Part shown: piece after piece, positions 28,859 to 42,400 of the stretch
Numbering within the stretch: position 1 is the first letter of the stretch
Layout of the letters: every line of letters starts with the position of its first letter
Source: Auanema rhodensis
Lineage: Eukaryota; Nematoda; Chromadorea; Rhabditida; Rhabditidae
Direction: 5' to 3'
DNA: 64,000 bases
NCBI GenBank assembly: GCA_964057225.1
Contig: OZ059896.1
Location: forward strand, 2,728,001-2,792,000
The notes under the pieces: generated by a model
The model's database searches: none
What the model was told of the DNA's origin: nothing
What the model saw: only the letters and a program-made list of their open reading frames with translations
Translations under genes and position numbers: made by a program

Positions 28859-31495
28859 AGCATAAATTAAAGTTCACGTAAATTTCAAAGTCATGGTTAC
28901 CATGAACCAATATCAATAAAAATTTGTTTTTAAACTAATATGGACATGGGGAATCTAATTTTGAAAACCGCATCTCTTTATCTTTCACGTGAAGCGAGTT
29001 ACATACCAAGTGCACATCACGTGTACATTTAATTAGCATAAATTAAAGTTCACGTAAATTTCAAAGTCATGGTTACCATGAACCAATATCAATAAAAATT
29101 TGTTTTAAACTAATATGGACATGGGGAATCTAATTTTGAAAACCGCATCTCTTTATCTTTCACGTGAAGCGAGTTACATACCTAGTGCACATCACGTGTA
29201 CATTTAATTAGCATAAATTAAAGTTCACGTAAATTTCAAAGTCATGGTTACCATGCACCAATATCAATAAAAATTTGTTTTTAAACTAATATGGACATGG
29301 GGAATCTAATTTTGAAAACCGCATCTCTTTATCTTTCACGTGAAGCGAGTTACATATCTAGTGCACATCACGTGTACATTTAATTAGCATAAATTAAAGT
29401 TCACGTAAATTTCAAAGTCATGGTTACCATGCACCAATATCAATAAAAATTTGTTTTTAAACTAATATGGACATGGGGAATCTAATTTTGAAAACCGCAT
29501 CTCTTTATCTTTCACGTGAAGCGAGTTACATATCTAGTGCACATCACGTGTACATTTAATTAGCATAAATTAAAGTTCACGTAAATTTCAAAGTCATGGT
29601 TACCATGCACCAATATCAATAAAAATTTGTTTTTAAACTAATATGGACATGGGGAATCTAATTTTGAAAACCGCATCTCTTTATCTTTCACGTGAAGCGA
29701 GTTACATACCTAGTGCACATCACGTGTACATTTAATTAGCATAAATTAAAGTTCACGTAAATTTCAAAGTCATGGTTACCATGAACCAATATCAATAAAA
29801 ATTTGTTTTTAAACTAATATGGACATGGGGAATCTAATTTTGAAAACCGTATCTTTTTATCTTTCACGTGAAGCGAGTTACATACCTAGTGCACATCACG
29901 TGTACATTTAATTAGCATAAATTAAAGTTCACGTAAATTTCAAAGTCATGGTTACCATGAACCAATATCAATAAAAATTTGTTTTTAGACTAATATGGAC
30001 ATGGGGAATCTAATTTTGAAAACCGCATCTCTTTATCTTTCACGTGAAGCGAGTTACATACCTAGTGCACATCACGTGTACATTTAATTAGCATAAATTA
30101 AAGTTCACGTAAATTTCAAAGTCATGGTTACCATGAACCAATATCAATAAAAATTTGTTTTTAAACTAATATGGACATGGGGAATCTAATTTTGAAAACC
30201 GCATCTCTTTATCTTTCACGTGAAGCGAGTTACATACCTAGTGCACATCACGTGTACATTTAATTAGCATAAATTAAAGTTCACGTAAATTTCAAAGACA
30301 TGGTTACCATGAACCAATATCAATAAAAATTTGTTTTAAACTAATATGGACATGGGGAATCTAATTTTGAAAACCGCATCTCTTTATCTTTCACGTGAAG
30401 CGAGTTACATACCAAGTGCACATCACGTGTACATTTAATTAGCATAAATTAAAGTTCACGTAAATTTCAAAGTCATGGTTACCATGAACCAATATCAATA
30501 AAAATTTGTTTTTAAACTAATATGGACATGGGGAATCTAATTTTGAAAACCGTATCTTTTTATCTTTCACGTGAAGCGAGTTACATACCTAGTGCACATC
30601 ACGTGTACATTTAATTAGCATAAATTAAAGTTCACGTAAATTTCAAAGTCATGGTTACCATGCACCAATATCAATAAAAATTTGTTTTTAAACTAATATG
30701 GACATGGGGAATCTAATTTTGAAAACCGCATCTCTTTATCTTTCACGTGAAGCGAGTTACATACCTAGTGCACATCACGTGTACATTTAATTAGCATAAA
30801 TTAAAGTTCACGTAAATTTCAAAGTCATGGTTACCATGAACCAATATCAATAAAAATTTGTTTTTAAACTAATATGGACATGGGGAATCTAATTTTGAAA
30901 ACCGCATCTCTTTATCTTTCACGTGAAGCGAGTTACATACCTAGTGCACATCACGTGTACATTTAATTAGCATAAATTAAAGTTCACGTAAATTTCAAAG
31001 ACATGGTTACCATGAACCAATATCAATAAAAATTTGGTTTAAACTAATATGGACATGGGTAATCTAATTTTGAAAACCGCATCTCTTTATCTTTCACGTG
31101 AAGCGAGTTACATACCTAGTGCACATCACGTGTACATTTAATTAGCATAAATTAAAGTTCATGTAAATTTCAAAGTCATGGTTAGCATGCACCAATATCA
31201 ATAAAAATTTGTTTTTAAACTAATATGGACATGGGGAATCTATTTTTGAAAACCGTATCTCTTTATCTTTCACGTGAAGCGAGTTACATACCTAGTGCAC
31301 ATCACGTGTACATTTAATTAGCATAAATTAAAGTTCACGTAAATTTCAAAGTCATGGTTACCATGAACCAATATCAATAAAAATTTGTTTTTAGACTAAT
31401 ATGGACATGGGGAATCTAATTTTGAAAACCGCATCTCTTTATCTTTCACGTGAAGCGAGTTACATACCAAGTGCACATCACGTGTACATTTAATT

Positions 31496-32375
31496 AGCAT
31501 AAATTAAAGTTCACGTAAATTTCAAAGTCATGGTTACCATGAACCAATATCAATAAAAATTTGTTTTTAGACTAATATGGACATGGGGAATCTAATTTTG
31601 AAAACCGCATCTCTTTATCTTTCACGTGAAGCGAGTTACATACCTAGTGCACATCACGTGTACATTTAATTAGCATAAATTAAAGTTCACGTAAATTTCA
31701 AAGTCATGGTTACCATGCACCAATATCAATAAAAATTTGTTTTTAGACTAATTTGAACATGGGGAATCTAATTTTGAAAACCGCATCTCTTTATCTTTCA
31801 AGTGAAGCGAGTTACATATCTAGTGCACATCACGTGTACATTTAATTAGCATAAATTAAAGTTCACGTAAATTTCAAAGTCATGGTTACCATGAACCAAT
31901 ATCAATAAAAATTTGTTTTTAGACTAATTTGAACATGGGGAATCTAATTTTGAAAACCGCATCTCTTTATCTTTCAAGTGAAGCGAGTTACATACCAAGT
32001 GCACTTCACGTGTACATTTAATTAGCATAAATTAAAGTTCACGTAAATTTCAAAGTCATGGTTACCATGAACCAATATCAATAAAAATTTGTTTTTAGAC
32101 TAATTTGAACATGGGGAATCTAATTTTGAAAACCGCATCTCTTTATCTTTCAAGTGAAGCGAGTTACATACCAAGTGCACATCACGTGTACATTTAATTA
32201 GCATAAATTAAAGTTCACGTAAATTTCAAAGTCATGGTTACCATGAACCAATATCAATAAAAATTTGTTTTTAAACTAATATGGACATGGGGAATCTAAT
32301 TTTGAAAACCGTATCTTTTTATCTTTCACGTGAAGCGAGTTACATACCTAGTGCACATCACGTGTACATTTAATT
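31496..32375 (+). repeat. Five-monomer block, copy 1 (second copy at 34662-35541)
   Basis: The order is: GAACC/GACT/CCTAG; CACC with TTTGAACATG and ATCTAG; TTTGAACATG with CTTCACG; TTTGAACATG with CATCACG; AAACT with CGTATCTTTTTA. The same order occurs 3166 bp downstream (18 monomers minus two single-base deletions). Flanking monomers differ on both sides. Confidence 0.7.
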
Positions 32376-34661
32376 AGCATAAATTAAAGTTCACGTAAAT
32401 TTCAAAGTCATGGTTACCATGCACCAATATTAATAAAAATTTGTTTTTAGACTAATATGGACATGGGGAATCTAATTTTGAAAACCGCATCTCTTTATCT
32501 TTCACGTGAAGCGAGTTACATACCAAGTGCACATCACGTGTACATTTAATTAGCATAAATTAAAGTTCACGTAAATTTCAAAGTCATGGTTACCATGAAC
32601 CAATATCAATAAAAATTTGTTTTTAAACTAATATGGACATGGGGAATCTAATTTTGAAAACCCTATCTTTTTATCTTTCACGTGAAGCGAGTTACATACC
32701 TAGTGCACATCACGTGTACATTTAATTAGCATAAATTAAAGTTCACGTAAATTTCAAAGTCATGGTTACCATGAACCAATATCGATAAAAATTTGTTTTT
32801 AGACTAATATGGACATGGGGAATCTAATTTTGAAAACCGCATCTCTTTATCTTTCACGTGAAGCGAGTTACATACCTAGTGCACATCACGTGTACATTTA
32901 ATTAGCATAAATTAAAGTTCACGTAAATTTCAAAGTCATGGTTACCATGCACCAATATTAATAAAAATTTGTTTTTAGACTAATATGGACATGGGGAATC
33001 TAATTTTGAAAACCGCATCTCTTTATCTTTCACGTGAAGCGAGTTACATACCAAGTGCACATCACGTGTACATTTAATTAGCATAAATTAAAGTTCACGT
33101 AAATTTCAAAGTCATGGTTACCATGAACCAATATCAATAAAAATTTGTTTTTAGACTAATATGGACATGGGGAATCTAATTTTGAAAACCGCATCTCTTT
33201 ATCTTTCACGTGAAGCGAGTTACATACCAACTGCACATCACGTGTACTTTTAATTAGCATAAATTAAAGTTCACGTAAATTTCAAAGTCATGGTTACCAT
33301 GAACCAATATCAATAAAAATTTGTTTTCAGACTAATTTGGACATGGGGAATCTAATTTTGAAAACCGCATCTCTTTATCTTTCAAGTGAAGCGAGTTACA
33401 TACCAAGTGCACATCACGTGTACATTTAATTAGCATAAATTAAAGTTCACGTAAATTTCAAAGTCATGGTTACCATGAACCAATATCAATAAAAATTTGT
33501 TTTTAGACTAATATGGACATGGGGAATCTAATTTTGAAAACCGCATCTCTTTATCTTTCACGTGAAGCGAGTTACATACCTAGTGCACATCACGTGTACA
33601 TTTAATTAGCATAAATTAAAGTTCACGTAAATTTCAAAGACATGGTTACCATGAACCAATATCAATAAAAATTTGTTTTAAACTAATATGGACATGGGTA
33701 ATCTAATTTTGAAAACCGCATCTCTTTATCTTTCACGTGAAGCGAGTTACATACCAAGTGCACATCACGTGTACATTTAATTAGCATAAATTAAAGTTCA
33801 CGTAAATTTCAAAGACATGGTTACCATGAACCAATATCAATAAAAATTTGTTTTAAACTAATATGGACATGGGTAATCTAATTTTGAAAACCGCATCTCT
33901 TTATTTTTCACGTGAAGCGAGTTACATACCAAGTGCACATCACGTGTACATTTAATTAGCATAAATTAAAGTTCACGTAAATTTCAAAGTCATGGTTACC
34001 ATGCACCAATATCAATAAAAATTTGTTTTTAGACTAATATGGACATGGGGAATCTAATTTTGAAAACCGCATCTCTTTATCTTTCACGTGAAGCGAGTTA
34101 CATACCAAGTGCACATCACGTGTACATTTAATTAGCATAAATTAAAGTTCACGTAAATTTCAAAGTCATGGTTACCATGAACCAATATCGATAAAAATTT
34201 GTTTTTAGACTAATATGGACATGGGGAATCTAATTTTGAAAACCGCATCTCTTTATCTTTCACGTGAAGCGAGTTACATACCTAGTGCACAACACGTGTA
34301 CATTTAATTAGCATAAATTAAAGTTCACGTAAATTTCAAAGTCATGGTTACCATGAACCAATATCAATAAAAATTTGTTTTTAGACTAATATGGACATGG
34401 GGAATCTAATTATGAAAACCGCATCTCTTTATCTTTCACGTGAAGCGAGTTACATACCAAGTGCACATCACGTGTACATTTAATTAGCATAAATTAAAGT
34501 TCACGTAAATTTCAAAGTCATGGTTACCATGCACCAATATTAATAAAAATTTGTTTTTAGACTAATATGGACATGGGGAATCTAATTTTGAAAACCGCAT
34601 CTCTTTATCTTTCACGTGAAGCGAGTTACATACCAAGTGCACATCACGTGTACATTTAATT

Positions 34662-35541
34662 AGCATAAATTAAAGTTCACGTAAATTTCAAAGTCATGGT
34701 TACCATGAACCAATATCAATAAAAATTTGTTTTTAGACTAATATGGACATGGGGAATCTAATTTTGAAAACCGCATCTCTTTATCTTTCACGTGAAGCGA
34801 GTTACATACCTAGTGCACATCACGTGTACATTTAATTAGCATAAATTAAAGTTCACGTAAATTTCAAAGTCATGGTTACCATGCACCAATATCAATAAAA
34901 ATTTGTTTTTAGACTAATTTGAACATGGGGAATCTAATTTTGAAAACCGCATCTCTTTATCTTTCAAGTGAAGCGAGTTACATATCTAGTGCACATCACG
35001 TGTACATTTAATTAGCATAAATTAAAGTTCACGTAAATTTCAAAGTCATGGTTACCATGAACCAATATCAATAAAAATTTGTTTTTAGACTAATTTGAAC
35101 ATGGGGAATCTAATTTTGAAAACCGCATCTCTTTATCTTTCAAGTGAAGCGAGTTACATACCAAGTGCACTTCACGTGTACATTTAATTAGCATAAATTA
35201 AAGTTCACGTAAATTTCAAAGTCATGGTTACCATGAATCAATATCAATAAAAATTTGTTTTTAGACTAATTTGAACATGGGGAATCTAATTTTGAAAACC
35301 GCATCTCTTTATCTTTCAAGTGAAGCGAGTTACATACCAAGTGCACATCACGTGTACATTTAATTAGCATAAATTAAAGTTCACGTAAATTTCAAAGTCA
35401 TGGTTACCATGAACCAATATCAATAAAAATTTGTTTTTAAACTAATATGGACATGGGGAATCTAATTTTGAAAACCGTATCTTTTTATCTTTCACGTGAA
35501 GCGAGTTACATACCTAGTGCACATCACGTGTACATTTAATT
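34662..35541 (+). repeat. Five-monomer block, copy 2 (first copy at 31496-32375)
   Basis: Same variant order as 31496-32375, with one private change noticed (GAATCAATATC near 35236). Together the copies show 880-bp block duplication inside the mixed zone 29-37 kb. Confidence 0.7.
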
Positions 35542-37300
35542 AGCATAAATTAAAGTTCACGTAAATTTCAAAGTCATGGTTACCATGCACCAATATCAAT
35601 AAAAATTTGTTTTTAAACTAATATGGACATGGGGAATCTAATTTTGAAAACCGCATCTCTTTATCTTTCACGTGAAGCGAGTTACATACCTAGTGCACAT
35701 CACGTGTACATTTAATTAGCATAAATTAAAGTTCACGTAAATTTCAAAGTCATGGTTACCATGAACCAATATCGATAAAAATTTGTTTTTAGACTAATAT
35801 GGACATGGGGAATCTAATTTTGAAAACCGCATCTCTTTATCTTTCACGTGAAGCGAGTTACATACCTAGTGCACATCACGTGTACATTTAATTAGCATAA
35901 ATTAAAGTTCACGTAAATTTCAAAGACATGGTTACCATGAACCAATATCAATAAAAATTTGTTTTAAACTAATATGGACATGGGTAATCTAATTTTGAAA
36001 ACCGCATCTCTTTATCTTTCACGTGAAGCGAGTTACATACCTAGTGCACATCACGTGTACATTTAATTAGCATAAATTAAAGTTCACGTAAATTTCAAAG
36101 TCATGGTTACCATGCACCAATATCAATAAAAATTTGTTTTTAAACTAATATGGACATGGGGAATCTAATTTTGAAAACCGTATCTCTTTATCTTTCACGT
36201 GAAGCGAGTTACATACCTAGTGCACATCACGTGTACATTTAATTAGCATAAATTAAAGTTCACGTAAATTTCAAAGTCATGGTTACCATGAACCAATATC
36301 AATAAAAATTTGTTTTTAGACTAATATGGACATGGGGAATCTAATTTTGAAAACCGCATCTCTTTATCTTTCACGTGAAGCGAGTTACATACCAAGTGCA
36401 CATCACGTGTACATTTAATTAGCATAAATTAAAGTTCACGTAAATTTCAAAGTCATGGTTACCATGAACCAATATCAATAAAAATTTGTTTTTAGACTAA
36501 TATGGACATGGGGAATCTAATTTTGAAAACCGCATCTCTTTATCTTTCACGTGAAGCGAGTTACATACCAAGTGCACATCACGTGTACATTTAATTAGCA
36601 TAAATTAAAGTTCACGTAAATTTCAAAGTCATGGTTACCATGAACCAATATCGATAAAAATTTGTTTTTAGACTAATATGGACATGGGGAATCTAATTTT
36701 GAAAACCGCATCTCTTTATCTTTCACGTGAAGCGAGTTACATACCTAGTGCACATCACGTGTACATTTAATTAGCATAAATTAAAGTTCACGTAAATTTC
36801 AAAGTCATGGTTACCATGAACCAATATCAATAAAAATTTGTTTTTAGACTAATATGGACATGGGGAATCTAATTATGAAAACCGCATCTCTTTATCTTTC
36901 ACGTGAAGCGAGTTACATACCAAGTGCACATCACGTGTACATTTAATTAGCATAAATTAAAGTTCACGTAAATTTCAAAGTCATGGTTACCATGCACCAA
37001 TATTAATAAAAATTTGTTTTTAGACTAATATGGACATGGGGAATCTAATTTTGAAAACCGCATCTCTTTATCTTTCACGTGAAGCGAGTTACATACCAAG
37101 TGCACATCACGTGTACATTTAATTAGCATAAATTAAAGTTCACGTAAATTTCAAAGTCATGGTTACCATGAACCAATATCAATAAAAATTTGTTTTTAGA
37201 CTAATATGGACATGGGGAATCTAATTTTGAAAACCGCATCTCTTTATCTTTCACGTGAAGCGAGTTACATACCAAGTGCACATCACGTGTACATTTAATT

Positions 37301-39412
37301 AGCATAAATTAAAGTTCACGTAAATTTCAAAGTCATGGTTACCATGCACCAATATCAATAAAAATTTGTTTTTAGACTAATATGGACACGGAGAATCTAA
37401 TTTTGAAAACCGCATCTCTTTATCTTTCACGTGAAGCGAGTTACATACCAAGTGCACATCACGTGTACATTTAATTAGCATAAATTAAAGTTCACGTAAA
37501 TTTCAAAGTCATGGTTACCATGCACCAATATCAATAAAAATTTGTTTTTAGACTAATATGGACATGGGGAATCTAATTTTGAAAACCGCATCTCTTTATC
37601 TTTCAAGTGAAGCGAGTTACATACCAAGTGCACATCACGTGTACATTTAATTAGCATAAATTAAAGTTCACGTAAATTTCAAAGTCATGGTTACCATGCA
37701 CCAATATCAATAAAAATTTGTTTTTAGACTGATATGGACACGGAGAATCTAATTTTGAAAACCGCATCTCTTTATCTTTCACGTGAAGCGAGTTACATAC
37801 CAAGTGCACATCACGTGTACATTTAATTAGCATAAATTAAAGTTCACGTAAATTTCAAAGTCATGGTTACCATGCACCAATATCAATAAAAATTTGTTTT
37901 TAGACTAATATGGACATGGGGAATCTAATTTTGAAAACCGCATCTCTTTATCTTTCAAGTGAAGCGAGTTACATACCAAGTGCACATCACGTGTACATTT
38001 AATTAGCATAAATTAAAGTTCACGTAAATTTCAAAGTCATGGTTACCATGCACCAATATCAATAAAAATTTGTTTTTAGACTAATATGGACATGAGGAAT
38101 CTAATTTTGAAAACCGCATCTCTTTATCTTTCACGTGAAGCGAGTTACATACCAAGTGCACATCACGTGTACATTTAATTAGCATAAATTAAAGTTCACG
38201 TAAATTTCAAAGTCATGGTTACCATGCACCAATATCAATAAAAATTTGTTTTTAGACTAATATGAACATGGGGAATCTAATTTTGAAAACCGCATCTCTT
38301 TATCTTTCACGTGAAGCGAGTTACATACCAAGTGCACATCACGTGTACATTTAATTAGCATAAATTAAAGTTCACGTAAATTTCAAAGTCATGGTTACCA
38401 TGCACCAATATCAATAAAAATTTGTTTTTAGACTAATATGGACACGGAGAATCTAATTTTGAAAACCGCATCTCTTTATCTTTCACGTGAAGCGAGTTAC
38501 ATACCAAGTGCACATCACGTGTACATTTAATTAGCATAAATTAAAGTTCACGTGAATTTCAAAGTCATGGTTACCATGCACCAATATCAATAAAAATTTG
38601 TTTTTAGACTAATATGGACATGGGGAATCTAATTTTGAAAACCGCATCTCTTTATCTTTCAAGTGAAGCGAGTTACATACCAAGTGCACATCACGTGTAC
38701 ATTTAATTAGCATAAATTAAAGTTCACGTAAATTTCAAAGTCATGGTTACCATGCACCAATATCAATAAAAATTTGTTTTTAGACTGATATGGACACGGA
38801 GAATCTAATTTTGAAAACCGCATCTCTTTATCTTTCACGTGAAGCGAGTTACATACCAAGTGCACATCACGTGTACATTTAATTAGCATAAATTAAAGTT
38901 CACGTAAATTTCAAAGTCATGGTTACCATGCACCAATATCAATAAAAATTTGTTTTTAGACTAATATGGACATGGGGAATCTAATTTTGAAAACCGCATC
39001 TCTTTATCTTTCAAGTGAAGCGAGTTACATACCAAGTGCACATCACGTGTACATTTAATTAGCATAAATTAAAGTTCACGTAAATTTCAAAGTCATGGTT
39101 ACCATGCACCAATATCAATAAAAATTTGTTTTTAGACTAATATGGACATGAGGAATCTAATTTTGAAAACCGCATCTCTTTATCTTTCACGTGAAGCGAG
39201 TTACATACCAAGTGCACATCACGTGTACATTTAATTAGCATAAATTAAAGTTCACGTAAATTTCAAAGTCATGGTTACCATGCACCAATATCAATAAAAA
39301 TTTGTTTTTAGACTAATATGAACATGGGGAATCTAATTTTGAAAACCGCATCTCTTTATCTTTCACGTGAAGCGAGTTACATACCAAGTGCACATAACGT
39401 GTACATTTAATT
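37301..39412 (+). repeat. Tandem duplication of a six-monomer (1056-bp) block
   Basis: 37301-38356 and 38357-39412 share the order: GACACGGAGA; CAAGTG; GACTGATATGGACACGG; CAAGTG; CATGAGGAAT; TATGAACATG. The only differences I see are CACGTGAATTT near 38553 and CATAACG in the last monomer of the second copy. GACTGATATGG was noticed only in these two monomers; it removes the usual antisense TAG and creates the spurious 60-codon minus-strand frames at 37651-37833 and 38707-38889. Confidence 0.85.
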
Positions 39413-42400
39413 AGCATAAATTAAAGTTCACGTAAATTTCAAAGTCATGGTTACCATGAACCAATATCAATAAAAATTTGTTTTCAGACTAATTTGGACA
39501 TGGGGAATCTAATGTTGAAAACCGCATCTCTTTATCTTTCAAGTGAAGCGAGTTACATACCAAGTGCACATCACGTGTACATTTAATTAGCATAAATTAA
39601 AGTTCACGTAAGTTTCAAAGTCATGGTTACCATGCACGAATATCAATAAAAATTTGTTTTCAGACTAATTTGGACATGGGGAATCTAATTTTGAAAACCG
39701 CATCTCTTTATCTTTCAAGTGAAGCGAGTTACATACCAAGTGCACATAACGTGTACATTTAATTAGCATAAATTAAAGTTCACGTAAATTTCAAAGTCAT
39801 GGTTACCATGAACCAATATCAATAAAAATTTGTTTTCAGACTAATTTGGACATGGGGAATCTAATTTTGAAAACCGCATCTCTTTATCTTTCAAGTGAAG
39901 CGAGTTACATACCAAGTGCACATCACGTGTACATTTAATTAGCATAAATTAAAGTTCACGTAAATTTCAAAGTCATGGTTACCATGAACCAATATCAATA
40001 AAAATTTGTTTTTAAACTAATATGGACATGGGGAATCTAATTTTGAAAACCGCATCTCTTTATCTTTCACGTGAAGCGAGTTACATACCTAGTGCACATC
40101 ACGTGTACATTTAATTAGCATAAAGTAAAGTTCACGTAAATTTCAAAGTCATGGTTACCATGCACCAATATCAATAAAAATTTGTTTTTAGACTAATATG
40201 GACATGGGGAATCTAATTTTGAAAATCGCATCTCTTTATCTTTCACGTGAAGCGAGTTACATACCAAGTGCACATCACGTGTACATTTAATTAGCATAAA
40301 TTAAAGTTCACGTAAATTTCAAAGTCATGGTTACCATGAACCAATATCAATAAAAATTTGTTTTTAGACTAATATGGACATGGGGAATCTAATTTTGAAA
40401 ACCGCATCTCTTTATCTTTCATGTGAAGCGAGTTACATACCAAGTGCACATCACGTGTACATTTAATTAGCATAAATTAAAGTTCACGTAAATTTCAAAG
40501 TCATGGTTACCATGCACCAATATTAATAAAAATTTGTTTTTAGACTAATATGGACATGGGGAATCTAATTTTGAAAACCGCATCTCTTTATCTTTCACGT
40601 GAAGCGAGTTACATACCAAGTGCACATCACGTGTACATTTAATTAGCATAAATTAAAGTTCACGTAAATTTCAAAGTCATGGTTACCATGAACCAATATC
40701 AATAAAAATTTGTTTTTAGACTAATATGGACATGGGGAATCTAATTTTGAAAACCGCATCTCTTTATCTTTCACGTGAAGCGAGTTACATACCAAGTGCA
40801 CATCACGTGTACTTTTAATTAGCATAAATTAAAGTTCACGTAAATTTCAAAGTCATGGTTACCATGAACCAATATCAATAAAAATTTGTTTTCAGACTAA
40901 TTTGGACATGGGGAATCTAATTTTGAAAACCGCATCTCTTTATCTTTCAAGTGAAGCGAGTTACATACCAAGTGCACATCACGTGTACATTTAATTAGCA
41001 TAAATTAAAGTTCACGTAAATTTCAAAGTCATGGTTACCATGAACCAATATCAATAAAAATTTGTTTTTAGACTAATATGGACATGGGGAATCTAATTTT
41101 GAAAACCGCATCTCTTTATCTTTCACGTGAAGCGAGTTACATACCAAGTGCACATCACGTGTACATTTAATTAGCATAAATTAAAGTTCACGTAAATTTC
41201 AAAGTCATGGTTACCATGAACCAATATCAATAAAAATTTGTTTTTAGACTAATATGGACATGGGGAATCTAATTTTGAAAATCGCATCTCTTTATCTTTC
41301 ACGTGAAGCGAGTTACATACCAAGTGCACATCACGTGTACATTTAATTAGCATAAATTAAAGTTCACGTAAATTTCAAAGTCATGGTTACCATGAACCAA
41401 TATCAATAAAAATTTGTTTTTAAACTAATATGGACATGGGGAATCTAATTTTGAAAATCGCATCTCTTTATCTTTCACGTGAAGCGAGTTACATACCAAG
41501 TGCACATCACGTGTACATTTAATTAGCATAAATTAAAGTTCACGTAAATTTCAAAGTCATGGTTACCATGAACCAATATCAATAAAAATTTGTTTTTAGA
41601 CTAATATGGACATGGGGAATCTAATTTTGAAAACCGCATCTCTTTATCTTTCACGTGAAGCGAGTTACATACCAAGTGCACATCACGTGTACATTTAATT
41701 AGCATAAATTAAAGTTCACGTAAATTTCAAAGTCATGGTTACCATGAACCAATATCAATAAAAATTTGTTTTTAGACTAATATGGACATGGGGAATCTAA
41801 TTTTGAAAACCGCATCTCTTTATCTTTCACGTGAAGCGAGTTACATAACTAGTGCACATCACGTGTACATTTAATTAGCATAAATTAAAGTTCACGTAAA
41901 TTTCAAAGTCATGGTTACCATGAACCAATATCAATAAAAATTTGTTTTTAAACTAATATGGACATGAAGAATCTAATTTTGAAAACCGCATCTCTTTATC
42001 TTACACGTGAAGCGAGTTACATACCTAGTGCACATCACGTGTACATTTAATTAGCATAAATTAAAGTTCACGTAAATTTCAAAGTCATGGTTACCATGAA
42101 CCAATATCAATAAAAATTTGTTTTTAGACTAATATGGACATGGGGAATCTAATTTTGAATACCGCATCTCTTTATCTTTCACGTGAAGCGAGTTACATAC
42201 CAAGTGCACATCACGTGTACATTTAATTAGCATAAATTAAAGTTCACGTAAATTTCAAAGTCATGGTTACCATGAACCAATATCAATAAAAATTTGTTTT
42301 TAGACTAATATGGACATGGGGAATCTAATTTTGAAAACCGCATCTCTTTATCTTTCACGTGAAGCGAGTTACATACCAAGTGCACATCACGTGTACATTT

